The translations under genes and the position numbers were made by a program. Below, in pieces: positions 1 to 9,845 of a DNA stretch of 64,000 nucleotides. Below the pieces are notes generated by a model that searched no databases, was not told the DNA's origin, and saw nothing but the letters and a program-made list of their open reading frames with translations. Numbering within the stretch: position 1 is the first letter of the stretch; every line of letters starts with the position of its first letter. The DNA is from an uncultured Roseibium sp. (GTDB lineage: Bacteria > Pseudomonadota > Alphaproteobacteria > Rhizobiales > Stappiaceae): NCBI RefSeq assembly GCF_947494555.1, contig NZ_CANLVF010000002.1, positions 434,001-498,000 of the forward strand, read 5' to 3'.

Positions 1-920
1 AAGCCTATTGGCGGCGCAGAAACCTTTTCGGACGCGGTGAATTGCTCTCGGTCGAAGGGTCCATTGGCCGGATCGGGACCGAAAGCTTTGAGAATCAGGA
101 ATATTCCGCGCGGATCGCTTTTGAAAAACCGGGTGTTTTCGGTCCGTTGACGAGTTTTTCAACCAGTCTGGAAGCCCGACAGGAAAACCCGGACGCCTAC
201 AAAAGCAGAACCGTCACCTACAACGCTTTCCTGAACCGTGAGTTCTCTGAAAAACTGAAAGGCAGAGCCGGTGCCGAAGTGTTCTTTGCGGATGAGGAAG
301 ACGCCTTTGGTGACGACGAGTACCTGCTTGTCGGTCTCCCGGCGGATCTTGTCTTCGATAACAGAGACGACAAACTCAATCCGTCAAAAGGTGTCTTTGC
401 AGCCGTGTTCGGCGAACCTGCCTATGACACGCTCAACTCGAATGCCATGGGGTTTATCAAGGGCACCGTTTCGAGCTATTACGCACTTGACCAGGCGAAT
501 CGGTTCATCCTGGCCGGCAGGGTTTCGGTCGGATCAATCCTTGCCCCCTCAGTCGAATCGGTCCCGGCCAGCCGCCGGTTCATAGCGGGCGGTGGTGGGT
601 CGATAAGGGGCTACGCCTACCGGAATGTCGGCCCCAGGGTGGATGGCGAGGTTGTCGGTGGCCGTTCGCTTGTCGAACTGTCCGGGGAAGTCCGCGTTCG
701 TGTGACAGAGACAATCGGCATTGTCGGTTTTGTCGATGCCGGCAATGCGTACGAAGACAGTGTTCCGGATTTCTCGGAAGAACTGAAAGTCGGCGTTGGC
801 GCCGGCCTTCGTTATTTTACACCGATCGGACCGCTGCGCATCGATGCTGCGATCCCACTTGATCCTGGCAATGACGATCCCGATTTTGCGCTTTATGTCG
901 GCTTAAGTCAGGCGTTTTAG
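1..920 (+). CDS. tamA: TamA, outer-membrane Omp85-family barrel (3' part)
   Basis: Partial gene: the frame is open from base 3 and ends at 918-920, giving the last 305 residues. TamA is the outer-membrane partner of TamB in translocation and assembly of some outer-membrane proteins. The visible part begins with a YWRRRNLFGRGE stretch typical of the start of the Omp85 barrel, contains the conserved IRGYAYR loop-6-like motif near the middle, and ends in a C-terminal phenylalanine (LSQAF) as barrel proteins do. The POTRA repeats expected upstream lie outside the window. tamB follows after 129 bases on the same strand, the usual tamA-tamB order. Identification is firm; the 5' end is not visible. 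Confidence 0.92.
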   Translation, partial: AYWRRRNLFGRGELLSVEGSIGRIGTESFENQEYSARIAFEKPGVFGPLTSFSTSLEARQENPDAYKSRTVTYNAFLNREFSEKLKGRAGAEVFFADEEDAFGDDEYLLVGLPADLVFDNRDDKLNPSKGVFAAVFGEPAYDTLNSNAMGFIKGTVSSYYALDQANRFILAGRVSVGSILAPSVESVPASRRFIAGGGGSIRGYAYRNVGPRVDGEVVGGRSLVELSGEVRVRVTETIGIVGFVDAGNAYEDSVPDFSEELKVGVGAGLRYFTPIGPLRIDAAIPLDPGNDDPDFALYVGLSQAF

Positions 921-1049
921 AAGCCTTTCAGTCGCGCGGCATAAAAAGAAGCGCTTCACTCAGGGCGTCCAACTGGTGCCCAAATGCCCTGTTAAAAACA
1001 CTGAAACTCAACACTTTTTTGTTGCATACTACCCGGTGACGGACAGACG

Positions 1050-4000
1050 TTGGTCCAAATGCGTTTCTTGAGCCTTACATTGCGGATTCTTGGGTTTCTG
1101 GTTGTGATTGCGATCGCAATACCAGTGCTTGTGATCGCCGCGCTTCAGGTACCGGCCGGCCGCAACCTCGTTTCCAACGTTGTCAGTTCGATTGCTTCCA
1201 CTGAAACACAGACAGTGAAGGTCGAAGGCTTGTACCTGAGTTTCGGACTGAGCGCGGCTCTGGATATGGTTACGCTCGCTGATACGGAAGGGGTGTGGCT
1301 TGAAGCTTCACAGATTGAGCTGGACTGGAAACCGTTGCATCTGTTTTCAGGAGATCTCGACATTGCCTCTGTCAAATCAAAGCAGATCGACCTGAACCGC
1401 CTTCCAGTGAGCGAACCTGCCACGCAGTCCGAGTCTTCAGAAGAGGAGCCGACAGAAACCGGTGCAGCCTCTCTGCCCGTGAACATTTCCTTGCAGGATC
1501 TCTTGCTTTCGGAAGTCAATCTTGGTCATGAGCTTCTCGATGAACCCATCTCCCTTTCAGTTTCAGGATCAGGTGCATTTGCGTTGGATCCGGCACTCGT
1601 CACCGCTGCTCTGGATGTTCATCGCGTGGACGGTGTTGACGCACGGCTGACTGCCAATGGTGAATTCGAGCCTTCGGCCGAAACGCTCACATTCGACCTG
1701 GTTTTATCAGAGCCACGCGGCGGGTTGGCCGCACGCCTTCTGGAAATACCGGACCTTCCAGCCATCAGGCTTGACCTTGCGGGAAATGGTCCGCTGACGG
1801 ACTGGGGTGCAAAACTGGATGTCGCGCTTGACGGCCGCTCGACCGTCACCGGGTCGGCAAAGCTCAAGGAAGAACCCGGAGAACGTCAACTGATGTTCGA
1901 CCTTGACGGTGATCTGGAACCGCTGGCCCCGCCGCTTGCAAGGTCGTTTTTTCTGGGAACGACAAAGGCATCCGGCAACGCCCGCTTCACAAAAGACTTT
2001 GCGCCGCAGGCAGCTGATATCGTCCTGAACACGCAAACCGTTTCGGTCAAGGCAAACGCGACACTTGAAAACGGGCCTATCAGCGCTGCAGGAACGGTGT
2101 CCGTCAATGCAGGCGGAGGCGCGCTGGTTGCGCTTGATCTGGGGGAGCGAAGGGTTGCGTTTGGACCGCTAGATGCCGACTTCGCCCTAAGCGGCGACCG
2201 GAATGCCGCCGAGTGGTCCGCGAACCTTGACCTGGATGCCCTTCAGACAAACGAAGCCAGAACCGGAAAGATTATTCTGACAGCCTCCGGCAAGGGCGCA
2301 AACCTTCAACCCGGCGTCCTGACATCACCATTCGACCTGTCGCTTTCTGTCGAAGAGCTCGATGGATTGACACCACAGACGGAACCGTTGTCGGGAAGTG
2401 TTGCGCTCAAGGCTGCAGGTGACATTAACGGCTCCGAACAGTCGGCTACCCTTTCCGACCTCGCGTTCACGTCCGAAGCTGCCGCCCTGACGCTGACAGA
2501 TACGCTCGCGTCAGCAAGCAAGATTTCCGGTCAGGGACGTCTTTCCGTTCAAGATCTCGACGCGTTCTCAAAACTGGCTAACCGGACGCTCGGCGGCAGC
2601 GTTTCCACGTCATTTTCGATCGAACTCGATCCCTCCGACATGTCCGGCTCGGCGACGCTTGCCGCTGCGACGCAAGATCTGGAAACCGGTATCACGCAGG
2701 CAGACGCCCTGATGGCAGGCGACACCCAAATCGATGCGGTCGTGGAAATGGCGGGTGCAAACGATATCACGCTCAAGAGCATATCACTGAAAAACGCTGC
2801 GATGCGATTTGACGGTGAAGCGCACTACGCGGATACGGCCCTTGCGTCAGACTTTTCAGTCTCTCTTGCCGATCTCGGCAAGGTCGACCCCCAGCTTTCG
2901 GGAGCCCTGGAGCTGAAGGCCAAAACATCTGGGCCCGTTGATGCGCTGGAAGTGGAAGCTGATGCGACATCCAAACAGATCATGCTTGCCGGCACACCGC
3001 TCGACGATCTCGCATTTTCCGCCATCGCGACAGCCGACATGGCAGCGCCAAGCGCTACTGTGACAACATCTGCCCAACTGAACGGACAACCGATTGCAGT
3101 GGATATTGTGCTCAAGAGCACTAATGGCGGCGCCGACATCAACCCGCTTTCGGTCAAGCTGGCAGGCAACACAGTAACAGGCTCGCTCGCCGTCTCCGAT
3201 CTTCAAAACCCGATCGAAACTTTACAAGGTGATCTGGAAATCGATGCCCCCGATTTGGCGTCGCTTTCACCGCTCATTCTCACGGAAATCGGCGGACAGC
3301 TTCAGGGCAGCGTTCTGGCCGATCCGGATAACAAACAACTGGCCGTCGATTTGACCGGTTCTGACATCGATGTTCCTTCGCTCAGCATCGGTCAGATCAA
3401 GTTGAAGGCCAACATCGCCGCCCCCTATTCACCGCAATCGGCGTCGGCTGATATTGAGCTTTCGGACCTAATCACGGACGCAACACCGATCCACGCCGTT
3501 TCGATCCTTGCCGAGCCTGACAATGGCGGCACTTCCGTGAAGGTTGATGCAAAAATTGACCAGGGAAGCGAAGACGGACTTTCGCTGGTGGGACATGTGT
3601 CGCAACCAACCACGAATGCCTATGATGTTGCTCTTCAAGAGCTCTCGATGCGCTATCAAGGGCTTTCAAGCCGCCTGCTGCAACCGACGAGTATCTCTTA
3701 TGCGGATGGCAATGCCGACATTCAGCCCCTGGAACTTAAACTCGGTAACGGGTCGCTTGCAGTCTCCGGTAAGGCAGGGCAAACCCTTGATCTTTCCGCT
3801 GAATTGAAATCCGTTCCGCTCAATCTTGCCAACGCTTTTTTGCCCTCCCTTGGCCTTGGCGGAACCCTTTCCGGGACCGTGAACGCACAGGGAAGTTCGA
3901 CGTCTCCGGAGGCCAATTGGACAATTTCGGGTGCGGGCCTCACTGCAGCGGAGCTGAAAAACAACGGTCTTGCCGCGCTCAATCTTCAAACTTCAGGGAG

Positions 4001-5408
4001 CTTGAAGGACAATCAGGTCACTCAGAAAACAACCGCGAGCGACCCCAACGGTTTGACGCTGACCGCGGCGGGAAGCGTTGGGTTGTCTCAGCCCAATCCT
4101 CTAGCAATCTCGCTCGATGGCACGATACCGGTGGCTGCATTGAAACGCCCCCTGCTGGAAGCAGGCATTCGCGGTGAAGGGGCAATTTCGCTCAAAGGCA
4201 ATGTAGGCGGTTCCGCTGCGTCTCCGACCTATCAGATCACAGCAACGCCAGCCGGACTGAAGGTTACCAGCCTATCGACTGGGCTTACGGTGCAGAACAT
4301 CGGGGGCAGTGCTTCGGTCACACAGGACCAGGCCGCGCTCAATGCGATCACCGGAGAAGTTGCAACCGGCGGCACGCTGTCGGCATCAGGGACCGTTGGA
4401 ATGAATGACGGTTTTCCCGCGAATCTGGCACTGAAGCTGGACCGCGGCCGGTACGTGGACCCGGGATTGGTAACCGCGGAGGTCGATGCGGACATCAAGA
4501 TCACCGGACCGCTCGCGTCGCCATCGAATTCCGCCCTTATCGGCGGCACTGTCACGATCAACAAGGCCGACGTCTCCATTCCCGAATATCTCCCCGGCGC
4601 GATACCGCCCGTTGAAGTCAGGCACGTGAATGCGCCCCAGGCGATCCGACAACAGGTCGCGGAACTTGGCGGCGAGCCGAAAAAGTCGCAGGCGCAGCAG
4701 AAGTCCGTCCCGCCGCGTCTTGATGTCATTTTGTCAGCGCCCGGCCGGATTTTCATTCGCGGACGGGGTCTCGATACCGAATTGCAGGGCAACCTGAAAA
4801 TCGTTGGAACAACCGCCGACCCTCAGGCAATCGGTGCCTTCTCTCTCAAGCGTGGCCAGCTGGATATCCTGGCGCGTCGTCTGACCTTTTCCCGCGGCAG
4901 CGCAACGTTTGACGGGTCCCTGACACCGCTTATCGACTTCGCTGCGACGACTTCAGTGAACAGCACAACGATCACCGTTACAGTGAGCGGTCAGGCGGAC
5001 GACCCGGAGATCGCTTTCTCCTCCTCTCCCGAACTTCCGCAGGACGAAGTGCTTGCCCTGCTTTTGTTCGGCAAGAGCGTCGGCAACCTGTCGGCGACAC
5101 AGATTGCAAGCCTTGCGGCGGCCCTCGCAACACTGACTGGTGGCAGCGACAGCGGTCCTCTTGCCACAATCAGAAAATCACTCGGCTTGGACGCCATTGA
5201 CATCAACACCGATGGTGACGAGGGCCCGTCCGTCGCAGTGGGCAAATACATTAACGACAACATCTACCTTGGTGTCGAACAGGGGACTGGATCCGGCTCA
5301 AGCCGGGTCAAGGTCGATATCGATCTTGATCGCGGATTGAAGGTGCGCGGCGAGGTTGGTGCCGACGGCTCTTCAAAGGCCGGGATCTTCTTCGAGCGCG
5401 AATACTGA
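1050..5408 (+). CDS. tamB: TamB, inner-membrane-anchored DUF490 assembly factor
   Basis: TamB is anchored in the inner membrane and spans the periplasm to work with TamA in outer-membrane protein and lipid delivery. The 1452-residue product has one hydrophobic anchor near residues 9-33 and then a very long region of repetitive beta-strand-rich sequence. The C-terminal ~350 residues match the TamB/DUF490 domain (RLDVILSAPGRIFIRGRG, then a region rich in PELPQDEVLALLLFGKS). Length is at the upper end for the family. The first possible start is TTG at 1050; an in-frame ATG at 1059 (MRFLSLTLRI) is equally plausible and would give 1449 residues. It lies directly downstream of tamA. Confidence 0.93.
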   Translation: MVQMRFLSLTLRILGFLVVIAIAIPVLVIAALQVPAGRNLVSNVVSSIASTETQTVKVEGLYLSFGLSAALDMVTLADTEGVWLEASQIELDWKPLHLFSGDLDIASVKSKQIDLNRLPVSEPATQSESSEEEPTETGAASLPVNISLQDLLLSEVNLGHELLDEPISLSVSGSGAFALDPALVTAALDVHRVDGVDARLTANGEFEPSAETLTFDLVLSEPRGGLAARLLEIPDLPAIRLDLAGNGPLTDWGAKLDVALDGRSTVTGSAKLKEEPGERQLMFDLDGDLEPLAPPLARSFFLGTTKASGNARFTKDFAPQAADIVLNTQTVSVKANATLENGPISAAGTVSVNAGGGALVALDLGERRVAFGPLDADFALSGDRNAAEWSANLDLDALQTNEARTGKIILTASGKGANLQPGVLTSPFDLSLSVEELDGLTPQTEPLSGSVALKAAGDINGSEQSATLSDLAFTSEAAALTLTDTLASASKISGQGRLSVQDLDAFSKLANRTLGGSVSTSFSIELDPSDMSGSATLAAATQDLETGITQADALMAGDTQIDAVVEMAGANDITLKSISLKNAAMRFDGEAHYADTALASDFSVSLADLGKVDPQLSGALELKAKTSGPVDALEVEADATSKQIMLAGTPLDDLAFSAIATADMAAPSATVTTSAQLNGQPIAVDIVLKSTNGGADINPLSVKLAGNTVTGSLAVSDLQNPIETLQGDLEIDAPDLASLSPLILTEIGGQLQGSVLADPDNKQLAVDLTGSDIDVPSLSIGQIKLKANIAAPYSPQSASADIELSDLITDATPIHAVSILAEPDNGGTSVKVDAKIDQGSEDGLSLVGHVSQPTTNAYDVALQELSMRYQGLSSRLLQPTSISYADGNADIQPLELKLGNGSLAVSGKAGQTLDLSAELKSVPLNLANAFLPSLGLGGTLSGTVNAQGSSTSPEANWTISGAGLTAAELKNNGLAALNLQTSGSLKDNQVTQKTTASDPNGLTLTAAGSVGLSQPNPLAISLDGTIPVAALKRPLLEAGIRGEGAISLKGNVGGSAASPTYQITATPAGLKVTSLSTGLTVQNIGGSASVTQDQAALNAITGEVATGGTLSASGTVGMNDGFPANLALKLDRGRYVDPGLVTAEVDADIKITGPLASPSNSALIGGTVTINKADVSIPEYLPGAIPPVEVRHVNAPQAIRQQVAELGGEPKKSQAQQKSVPPRLDVILSAPGRIFIRGRGLDTELQGNLKIVGTTADPQAIGAFSLKRGQLDILARRLTFSRGSATFDGSLTPLIDFAATTSVNSTTITVTVSGQADDPEIAFSSSPELPQDEVLALLLFGKSVGNLSATQIASLAAALATLTGGSDSGPLATIRKSLGLDAIDINTDGDEGPSVAVGKYINDNIYLGVEQGTGSGSSRVKVDIDLDRGLKVRGEVGADGSSKAGIFFEREY

Positions 5409-5626
5409 GCCGACTATGCAGCCCGTGATTTTTACCAAGTATTCGGTCCAATCCCGCCCTCTCCCACTCTCAATGCGACAAATCAGCGGGCAGCTGTTGC
5501 ACTGCACAGGCGGTTCATGCAAGTGTGCGCGCCATGACCCATCCATACAGAAAAAATGTTCCGTTCCTGCCGGACGCAACCGTTCACTTGGTAACGGATT
5601 CAGCCGGGGGCGACGGGAGTTCAATA

Positions 5627-5980
5627 ATGTCGACACGTAGCAGCGAATACACTCTGGGCGAGCGTATCTGCAAGGCGCGCGATGCTTCCGGCCTGTCGAC
5701 TGCACAGCTTGCACGGCGCCTTGGGATCAAGACTGCGACGATGCAGAGCTGGGAGAGCGATCGCTCCGAACCACGCTCCAACAAACTTGTTCTTCTTGCC
5801 GGGGTTCTCAATGTCAGCCCGACGTGGTTGCTCGTTGGCCGTGGGACACCGCCTTTTGCCGAGGAGCATGATGCTGCAGACCTCGACAGCATGAAAGTTG
5901 CGCTTGATCGCGTTCAGCGGCAGGCACAGGCGCTCGCGGACGAAATCGCCACGCTTCAGGAACGGATCAGCGGCTCCTGA
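5627..5980 (+). CDS. XRE-family helix-turn-helix regulator
   Basis: A small cytoplasmic DNA-binding protein of 117 residues. A Cro/C1-type helix-turn-helix occupies about residues 9-62 (ICKARDASGLSTAQLARRLG, then a recognition helix with TMQSWESDRSEPR). The remaining ~45 residues form a likely coiled-coil tail (VALDRVQRQAQALADEIATLQERI) that may mediate dimerisation. The ATG at 5627 is preceded by GGGAG at 5615-5619 with seven bases spacing, so the 34-residue longer frame upstream is not favoured. It stands alone between tamB and a succinate-semialdehyde dehydrogenase; its targets cannot be read from the sequence. Confidence 0.85.
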   Translation: MSTRSSEYTLGERICKARDASGLSTAQLARRLGIKTATMQSWESDRSEPRSNKLVLLAGVLNVSPTWLLVGRGTPPFAEEHDAADLDSMKVALDRVQRQAQALADEIATLQERISGS

Positions 5981-5992
5981 CGCCAACCTCCC

Positions 5993-6011
5993 TCACCCCG
6001 TTCCGGGGTGA
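5993..6011. repeat. Perfect hairpin after the XRE gene
   Basis: TCACCCCG-TTC-CGGGGTGA forms an 8-bp stem with a 3-base loop just after the XRE stop codon at 5980. No run of T follows on either strand, so it is not a classical intrinsic terminator. It may end transcription with help, protect an mRNA end, or be a dispersed repeat. Confidence 0.5.
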
Positions 6012-6234
6012 CCATTCCCTGCTTTCATTTTCGAGCAAACCTGACGTTTCCGCGGCTCCGGTTCAGGAGCCGTGTTGCGTTGACCAGTCTCTTGCACTGT
6101 TGCGCCGCATCGCGAGTACCGCTTTGACTTCAAAAGCGCTTGCCAGACGGTTGCGAGGGGCACTATCTGTTTGTGAGCCGGTTCAAAGGATGATTTGACG
6201 GCCATTCTTGTCCCATACGCCAGAGGGTTTTGCC

Positions 6235-7692
6235 ATGTCCTTGAACGCCGCGCTTCTAAAGCAACAGGTCTATATCAATGGTGTCTGGGCCGACGCCGAC
6301 AGTGGCCAGACGATTGCAGTCGTCAATCCCGCAAATGGCGAAAGCCTTGGTGCAATTCCCTATTGCGGCCGATCCGAAACGGCCAGGGCAATCGATGCAG
6401 CTCAAGCTGCTTTTCCAGCCTGGAAAGCACTCACCGCTGACGCACGCGCGGACTACATGCACAAACTGTGCGACGCGATCATGGAAAATGTCGACGATCT
6501 GGCGGTCTTGTTGACGAGCGAAATGGGCAAGCCGTTGGCGGAGGCCAAGGGCGAGATCACTCTCGGCGTGAAATACATCCGTTTCTTTGCAGAAGAAGGC
6601 AAGCGCATCTATGGCGATACCATTCCGTCTCCCTGGGCGGACCGCCGCATATTGGTGACCAAAGAACCGGTCGGCGTCGTTGCCTCCATCACGCCCTGGA
6701 ACTTCCCGAATTCCATGATCGCGCGAAAACTCGGAGCTGCGCTGGCGTCCGGGTGCACAATGGTCATGAAGCCAGCTGAGTTCACCCCCTATTCCGCGCT
6801 CATTTACGGGGTCATGGCGGACAAGGTCGGCCTGCCCGCCGGCGTCGTCAACATCGTGACCGGCGATGCTCCGGCGATTGGCGAGGAAATGTGCGAAAAC
6901 CCGCACGTGCGCAAGATTACGTTCACCGGCTCCACGCGGGTTGGAAAACTGCTCGCAGCCAATGCCGGCAAGAACATGAAGAAAATCTCCATGGAGCTTG
7001 GCGGCAACGCGCCGTTTATCGTTTTCGATGATGCGGATCTCGATAAGGCAGTTATCGGTGCCATCGCCAGTAAGTTCCGCAATTCAGGTCAGACCTGCGT
7101 CTGTGCCAACCGGATCTATGTGCAAGCCGGTGTCTACGATGCTTTTGCCGAAAAGCTCAAGACCGCGATGGCCGAGCAGTTGAAGATGGGTGACGGGCTT
7201 CAGTCCGGCGTCACACAGGGACCGCTCATCAACGATGCCGCCGTCGATAAGGTTGCTGCGCATGTTCAGGACGCCTTGAGCAAGGGCGGCACCCTTGTCA
7301 CCGGTGGTCAGCGCGGTGAAGGTGCTGGAACATTTTACGAGCCCACACTGATCACAGGCGCAACGAGCGAAATGAAGGTCGCGCATGAAGAAACGTTCGG
7401 CCCGCTTGCGGCGCTCTTTCGTTTCGACAGCGAAACTGACGCCATCAATCTCGCCAACGACACGGAATACGGTCTAGCCTGCTATTTCTATTCGCAGGAT
7501 CTTGGACGCTGCTTCCGGGTCATGGAAGCACTTCAGTATGGTCTCGTTGGTGTCAACGAAGGGGTCATTACCACCGAAGTCGCACCGTTTGGCGGATTCA
7601 AGGAAAGCGGCGTCGGCAACGAGGGATCCAAATACGGTCTCGATGACTATCTGAACATCAAATACAGCTGCCTTGGAGGCCTCGGCCTCTAG
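6235..7692 (+). CDS. gabD: Succinate-semialdehyde dehydrogenase (NAD(P)+)
   Basis: Oxidises succinate semialdehyde to succinate, feeding GABA-type carbon into the TCA cycle. The 485-residue product is the normal family length. It shows the aldehyde dehydrogenase landmarks: the VGVVASITPWNFP stretch, the cofactor-binding FTGSTRVGKLL, the general-base motif ELGGNAP and the catalytic cysteine in SGQTCVCANR, whose two-residue CVC spacing is typical of GabD-like enzymes. The ATG at 6235 is chosen over TTG 6208 because GAGGG at 6223-6227 precedes it by seven bases and MSLNAALLKQQVYINGVW is a usual N-terminus. A closely related semialdehyde substrate is possible. It stands alone, convergent with the MFS gene. 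Confidence 0.9.
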   Translation: MSLNAALLKQQVYINGVWADADSGQTIAVVNPANGESLGAIPYCGRSETARAIDAAQAAFPAWKALTADARADYMHKLCDAIMENVDDLAVLLTSEMGKPLAEAKGEITLGVKYIRFFAEEGKRIYGDTIPSPWADRRILVTKEPVGVVASITPWNFPNSMIARKLGAALASGCTMVMKPAEFTPYSALIYGVMADKVGLPAGVVNIVTGDAPAIGEEMCENPHVRKITFTGSTRVGKLLAANAGKNMKKISMELGGNAPFIVFDDADLDKAVIGAIASKFRNSGQTCVCANRIYVQAGVYDAFAEKLKTAMAEQLKMGDGLQSGVTQGPLINDAAVDKVAAHVQDALSKGGTLVTGGQRGEGAGTFYEPTLITGATSEMKVAHEETFGPLAALFRFDSETDAINLANDTEYGLACYFYSQDLGRCFRVMEALQYGLVGVNEGVITTEVAPFGGFKESGVGNEGSKYGLDDYLNIKYSCLGGLGL

Positions 7693-7730
7693 AAGGACAT
7701 TGTCTTCCCAGGGATGTCCCAGAGTTTTGT

Positions 7731-7753
7731 ATCTTTTGCCGAACCCAAAAGAT
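7731..7753. terminator. Possible bidirectional terminator hairpin
   Basis: ATCTTTTG (7731-7738) and CAAAAGAT (7746-7753) form a perfect 8-bp stem with a 7-base loop between the convergent gabD and MFS genes. The arms carry T/A runs suited to termination in either direction. The stem is AT-rich and so only moderately stable. Confidence 0.4.
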
Positions 7754-8910
7754 CACACCGGTCTTGCGGTGACGCGAACGGCGAACAATGGGACAAGGCT
7801 CATGAGGACGACAAGGGCGACAAAGGCCGCCTGCAGGCTTGTTACATCGGCTAGAAAACCGATCGCTGCCGGACCGAGCAGGATGCCTCCATATCCCGCT
7901 GTCGCGACAGCCGCCACTGCCTGACCGCTCGGCATTTGCGTTTGTGAACCGGCGAGGCTGAACAAGACCGGCACAATGTTCGAAGCGCCAAAACCGATCG
8001 CCAGAAACCCGATCGCAGAAACGATGATGTGCGGCGCGGCGGTGGCCAACAGCAGACCAACAATCGTGAGCGCTCCTCCCCAGACAAGTGATTGCCTGCT
8101 GCCGACCGCGGCGACAAATCTGTCGCCGAACAGTCTCCCGATCGTCATGGCCACGGAAAACAACATGTAGCCGTAGCCACCCATGGCGATTTCGACCAGG
8201 CCCTGCCCTGTGACTAGCAGCGCACCCCAATCAAGAATTGCGCCTTCAACCAAAAAGGTCGATGCAGCCAACAAGGCAATCACAAGCACAATTCCTTTCG
8301 GGAGCACGATTGCGCCAGCCTCCGCTTCAGCTTCCCCTTTCAACAGGAACGGCCAGGCAACAAGAACCGCAATCATTCCAAGCAGGGCGCAGGCCGAAGC
8401 AGACTGCAGCGGTGTTGCACCAAGGGTCAGCAAAAGGATTGCTCCACCTGCGCCGGCGAATCCGCCCACGCTGAAAAGCGCATGAAATCCCGACATGAGC
8501 GGTTTTTCCGATCCCCGTTCTACTTCAACGGCGTGCGAATTCATGCCGACTTCCAGAAGACCGAGAAATGCACCGATCCACACCACAACACCGACCATGA
8601 GCCAGACAGAACCGGCAACCGCGACGGCTGGAAACATCGCCGTCAGGCCAAGACCTCCCCAGACAATCACTTTTCGTGTTCCGTATCGCGAACACGCAAT
8701 ACCTGCCAACGGCATGGTCACAACGGATCCGATGCCAAGACACAAAAGCAGCAATCCCAGCCCGGCGTCATCCAGTGCAAGCCTTTGCTTGACGTAAGGT
8801 ATGAGCGGCGACCAGCACCCCAACACAAACCCGGCGACAAAGAACACCAGTCGTGTTGCGTGGTGGGTAGCCGGCCGGTTGCTTGCGGACGTCATTTCCA
8901 TCTTGTTCAT
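7753..8910 (-). CDS. MFS transporter (YbjJ-like, DeoR-linked)
   Basis: A 385-residue inner-membrane protein with about twelve hydrophobic segments spread along its length. It has an MFS signature-like GIACSRYGTRKVIVWG between predicted helices 2 and 3 and a second GRLFGDRFVAAVG at the start of the second half. The family (FucP/YbjJ-like permeases) includes sugar and drug transporters; substrate is not readable. Its start overlaps the stop of the upstream deoR-type gene by four bases (ATGA), so the two are translationally coupled and the regulator probably senses a phosphorylated sugar related to the transported compound. Three clustered ATGs make the exact start uncertain by a few codons. Confidence 0.8.
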   Translation of the reverse strand: MNKMEMTSASNRPATHHATRLVFFVAGFVLGCWSPLIPYVKQRLALDDAGLGLLLLCLGIGSVVTMPLAGIACSRYGTRKVIVWGGLGLTAMFPAVAVAGSVWLMVGVVVWIGAFLGLLEVGMNSHAVEVERGSEKPLMSGFHALFSVGGFAGAGGAILLLTLGATPLQSASACALLGMIAVLVAWPFLLKGEAEAEAGAIVLPKGIVLVIALLAASTFLVEGAILDWGALLVTGQGLVEIAMGGYGYMLFSVAMTIGRLFGDRFVAAVGSRQSLVWGGALTIVGLLLATAAPHIIVSAIGFLAIGFGASNIVPVLFSLAGSQTQMPSGQAVAAVATAGYGGILLGPAAIGFLADVTSLQAAFVALVVLMSLVPLFAVRVTARPV

Positions 8911-9710
8911 GACGGACCTGCTGTGCGTATATTTTCTCCGCCCGCAAGGAAAACCTCGTTTGCATCCGTCTTGTAGTCTCGCAAGGTCTGGTCGCCCGTG
9001 CTGTCTTCGAAGATCAAGACATCGATCCTCTCAAAGGGGACAACCTTATGCGGCTGGTGGGTGCCGAGCTTTTCTTCAGCGACAAGCACGGCGACCCTGC
9101 TGCTGCCTCTTGTGGCCGCGCGTTTTACCTCGGCATCTTCGCTGTCAAACGCACTGACGCCTGCCTTCCGGCACAATGCACAAGTCCCCAGAAAAGCCAT
9201 ATCAAAGTGGTAGTTTTGGAGTTCGGCGACGGTCCCGGCCCCTATGGTGCCTCCGACCTGGGAGTTGACCGGACCGCCCAACATGAAGAGCTTCAGTCCG
9301 GGGCGTCCCATGAGGGTCATTGCCACTGGGATCGAGTTGGTGACGATCGTCAATTCAAGGTCGGTGGGAAGCATTTCGGCCAACGCCACATTGGTGCTGC
9401 TGACGTCCAGAAATACACAGTCTCGGGGTTTCAGTAGCGACAGTGCGCTTCGGGCAAGTGCATCCTTGCGATCGCGGCCCTCCCCGGCGCGGACGGAAAA
9501 TGGCTGTGCCGCGGGATCGAGCGGCAAGGCTCCGCCATAGACCTTTTCACACAGCCCTTCTCCAGCAAGCTTGCGCAGATCCCGCCGGATCGCGTCTTCG
9601 GAAACGGAAAACCGGGCCGCGAGCTTCGCTGCCGACACCGCCTCACCGCGGGCAAGCATCGCCAGTATCGCAGTTCGTCTCTCATCAGGTAAATAGGCAA
9701 CATTGGACAT
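8907..9710 (-). CDS. DeoR-family transcriptional regulator
   Basis: A 267-residue cytoplasmic repressor-type protein. Residues about 7-62 form the DeoR helix-turn-helix (RRTAILAMLARGEAVSAAKLAARFSVSEDAIRRDLRKL). It is followed by the sugar-phosphate-sensing C-terminal domain with the typical GGALPL hinge, TNSIPVAM and FLGTCALCRKAGVS stretches. DeoR-family proteins usually respond to phosphorylated sugars. It is the first gene of a two-gene operon with the MFS permease (4-base overlap). Repeated CGTGCA sequences at 9711-9769, immediately upstream of and touching its start codon, look like its own operator, suggesting autoregulation. Confidence 0.88.
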   Translation of the reverse strand: MSNVAYLPDERRTAILAMLARGEAVSAAKLAARFSVSEDAIRRDLRKLAGEGLCEKVYGGALPLDPAAQPFSVRAGEGRDRKDALARSALSLLKPRDCVFLDVSSTNVALAEMLPTDLELTIVTNSIPVAMTLMGRPGLKLFMLGGPVNSQVGGTIGAGTVAELQNYHFDMAFLGTCALCRKAGVSAFDSEDAEVKRAATRGSSRVAVLVAEEKLGTHQPHKVVPFERIDVLIFEDSTGDQTLRDYKTDANEVFLAGGENIRTAGPS

Positions 9711-9769
9711 AAACGTGCAATATCACGCACAAACCTAGATAATCAAGTACAAACGTGCATGATCGTGCA
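9711..9769. promoter_or_regulatory. Candidate DeoR operator (CGTGCA repeats)
   Basis: AAACGTGCA occurs at 9711-9719 and again 40 bases away at 9751-9759, and CGTGCA again at 9764-9769, ten bases after the second copy. The pair at 9756-9769 also forms a near-palindrome TGCAT-GATC-GTGCA. Direct repeats of this kind upstream of a deoR-type gene are usual operator architecture. The region lies just upstream of the minus-strand start at 9710. That this protein binds here is inference. Confidence 0.55.
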
Positions 9770-9845
9770 GATTGCCCTCTGGCCATTATCCGGCGCATTT
9801 GACGTCAGCTTGCGCGACGGAATATCCAGCGATTTTTAAAGAAGT

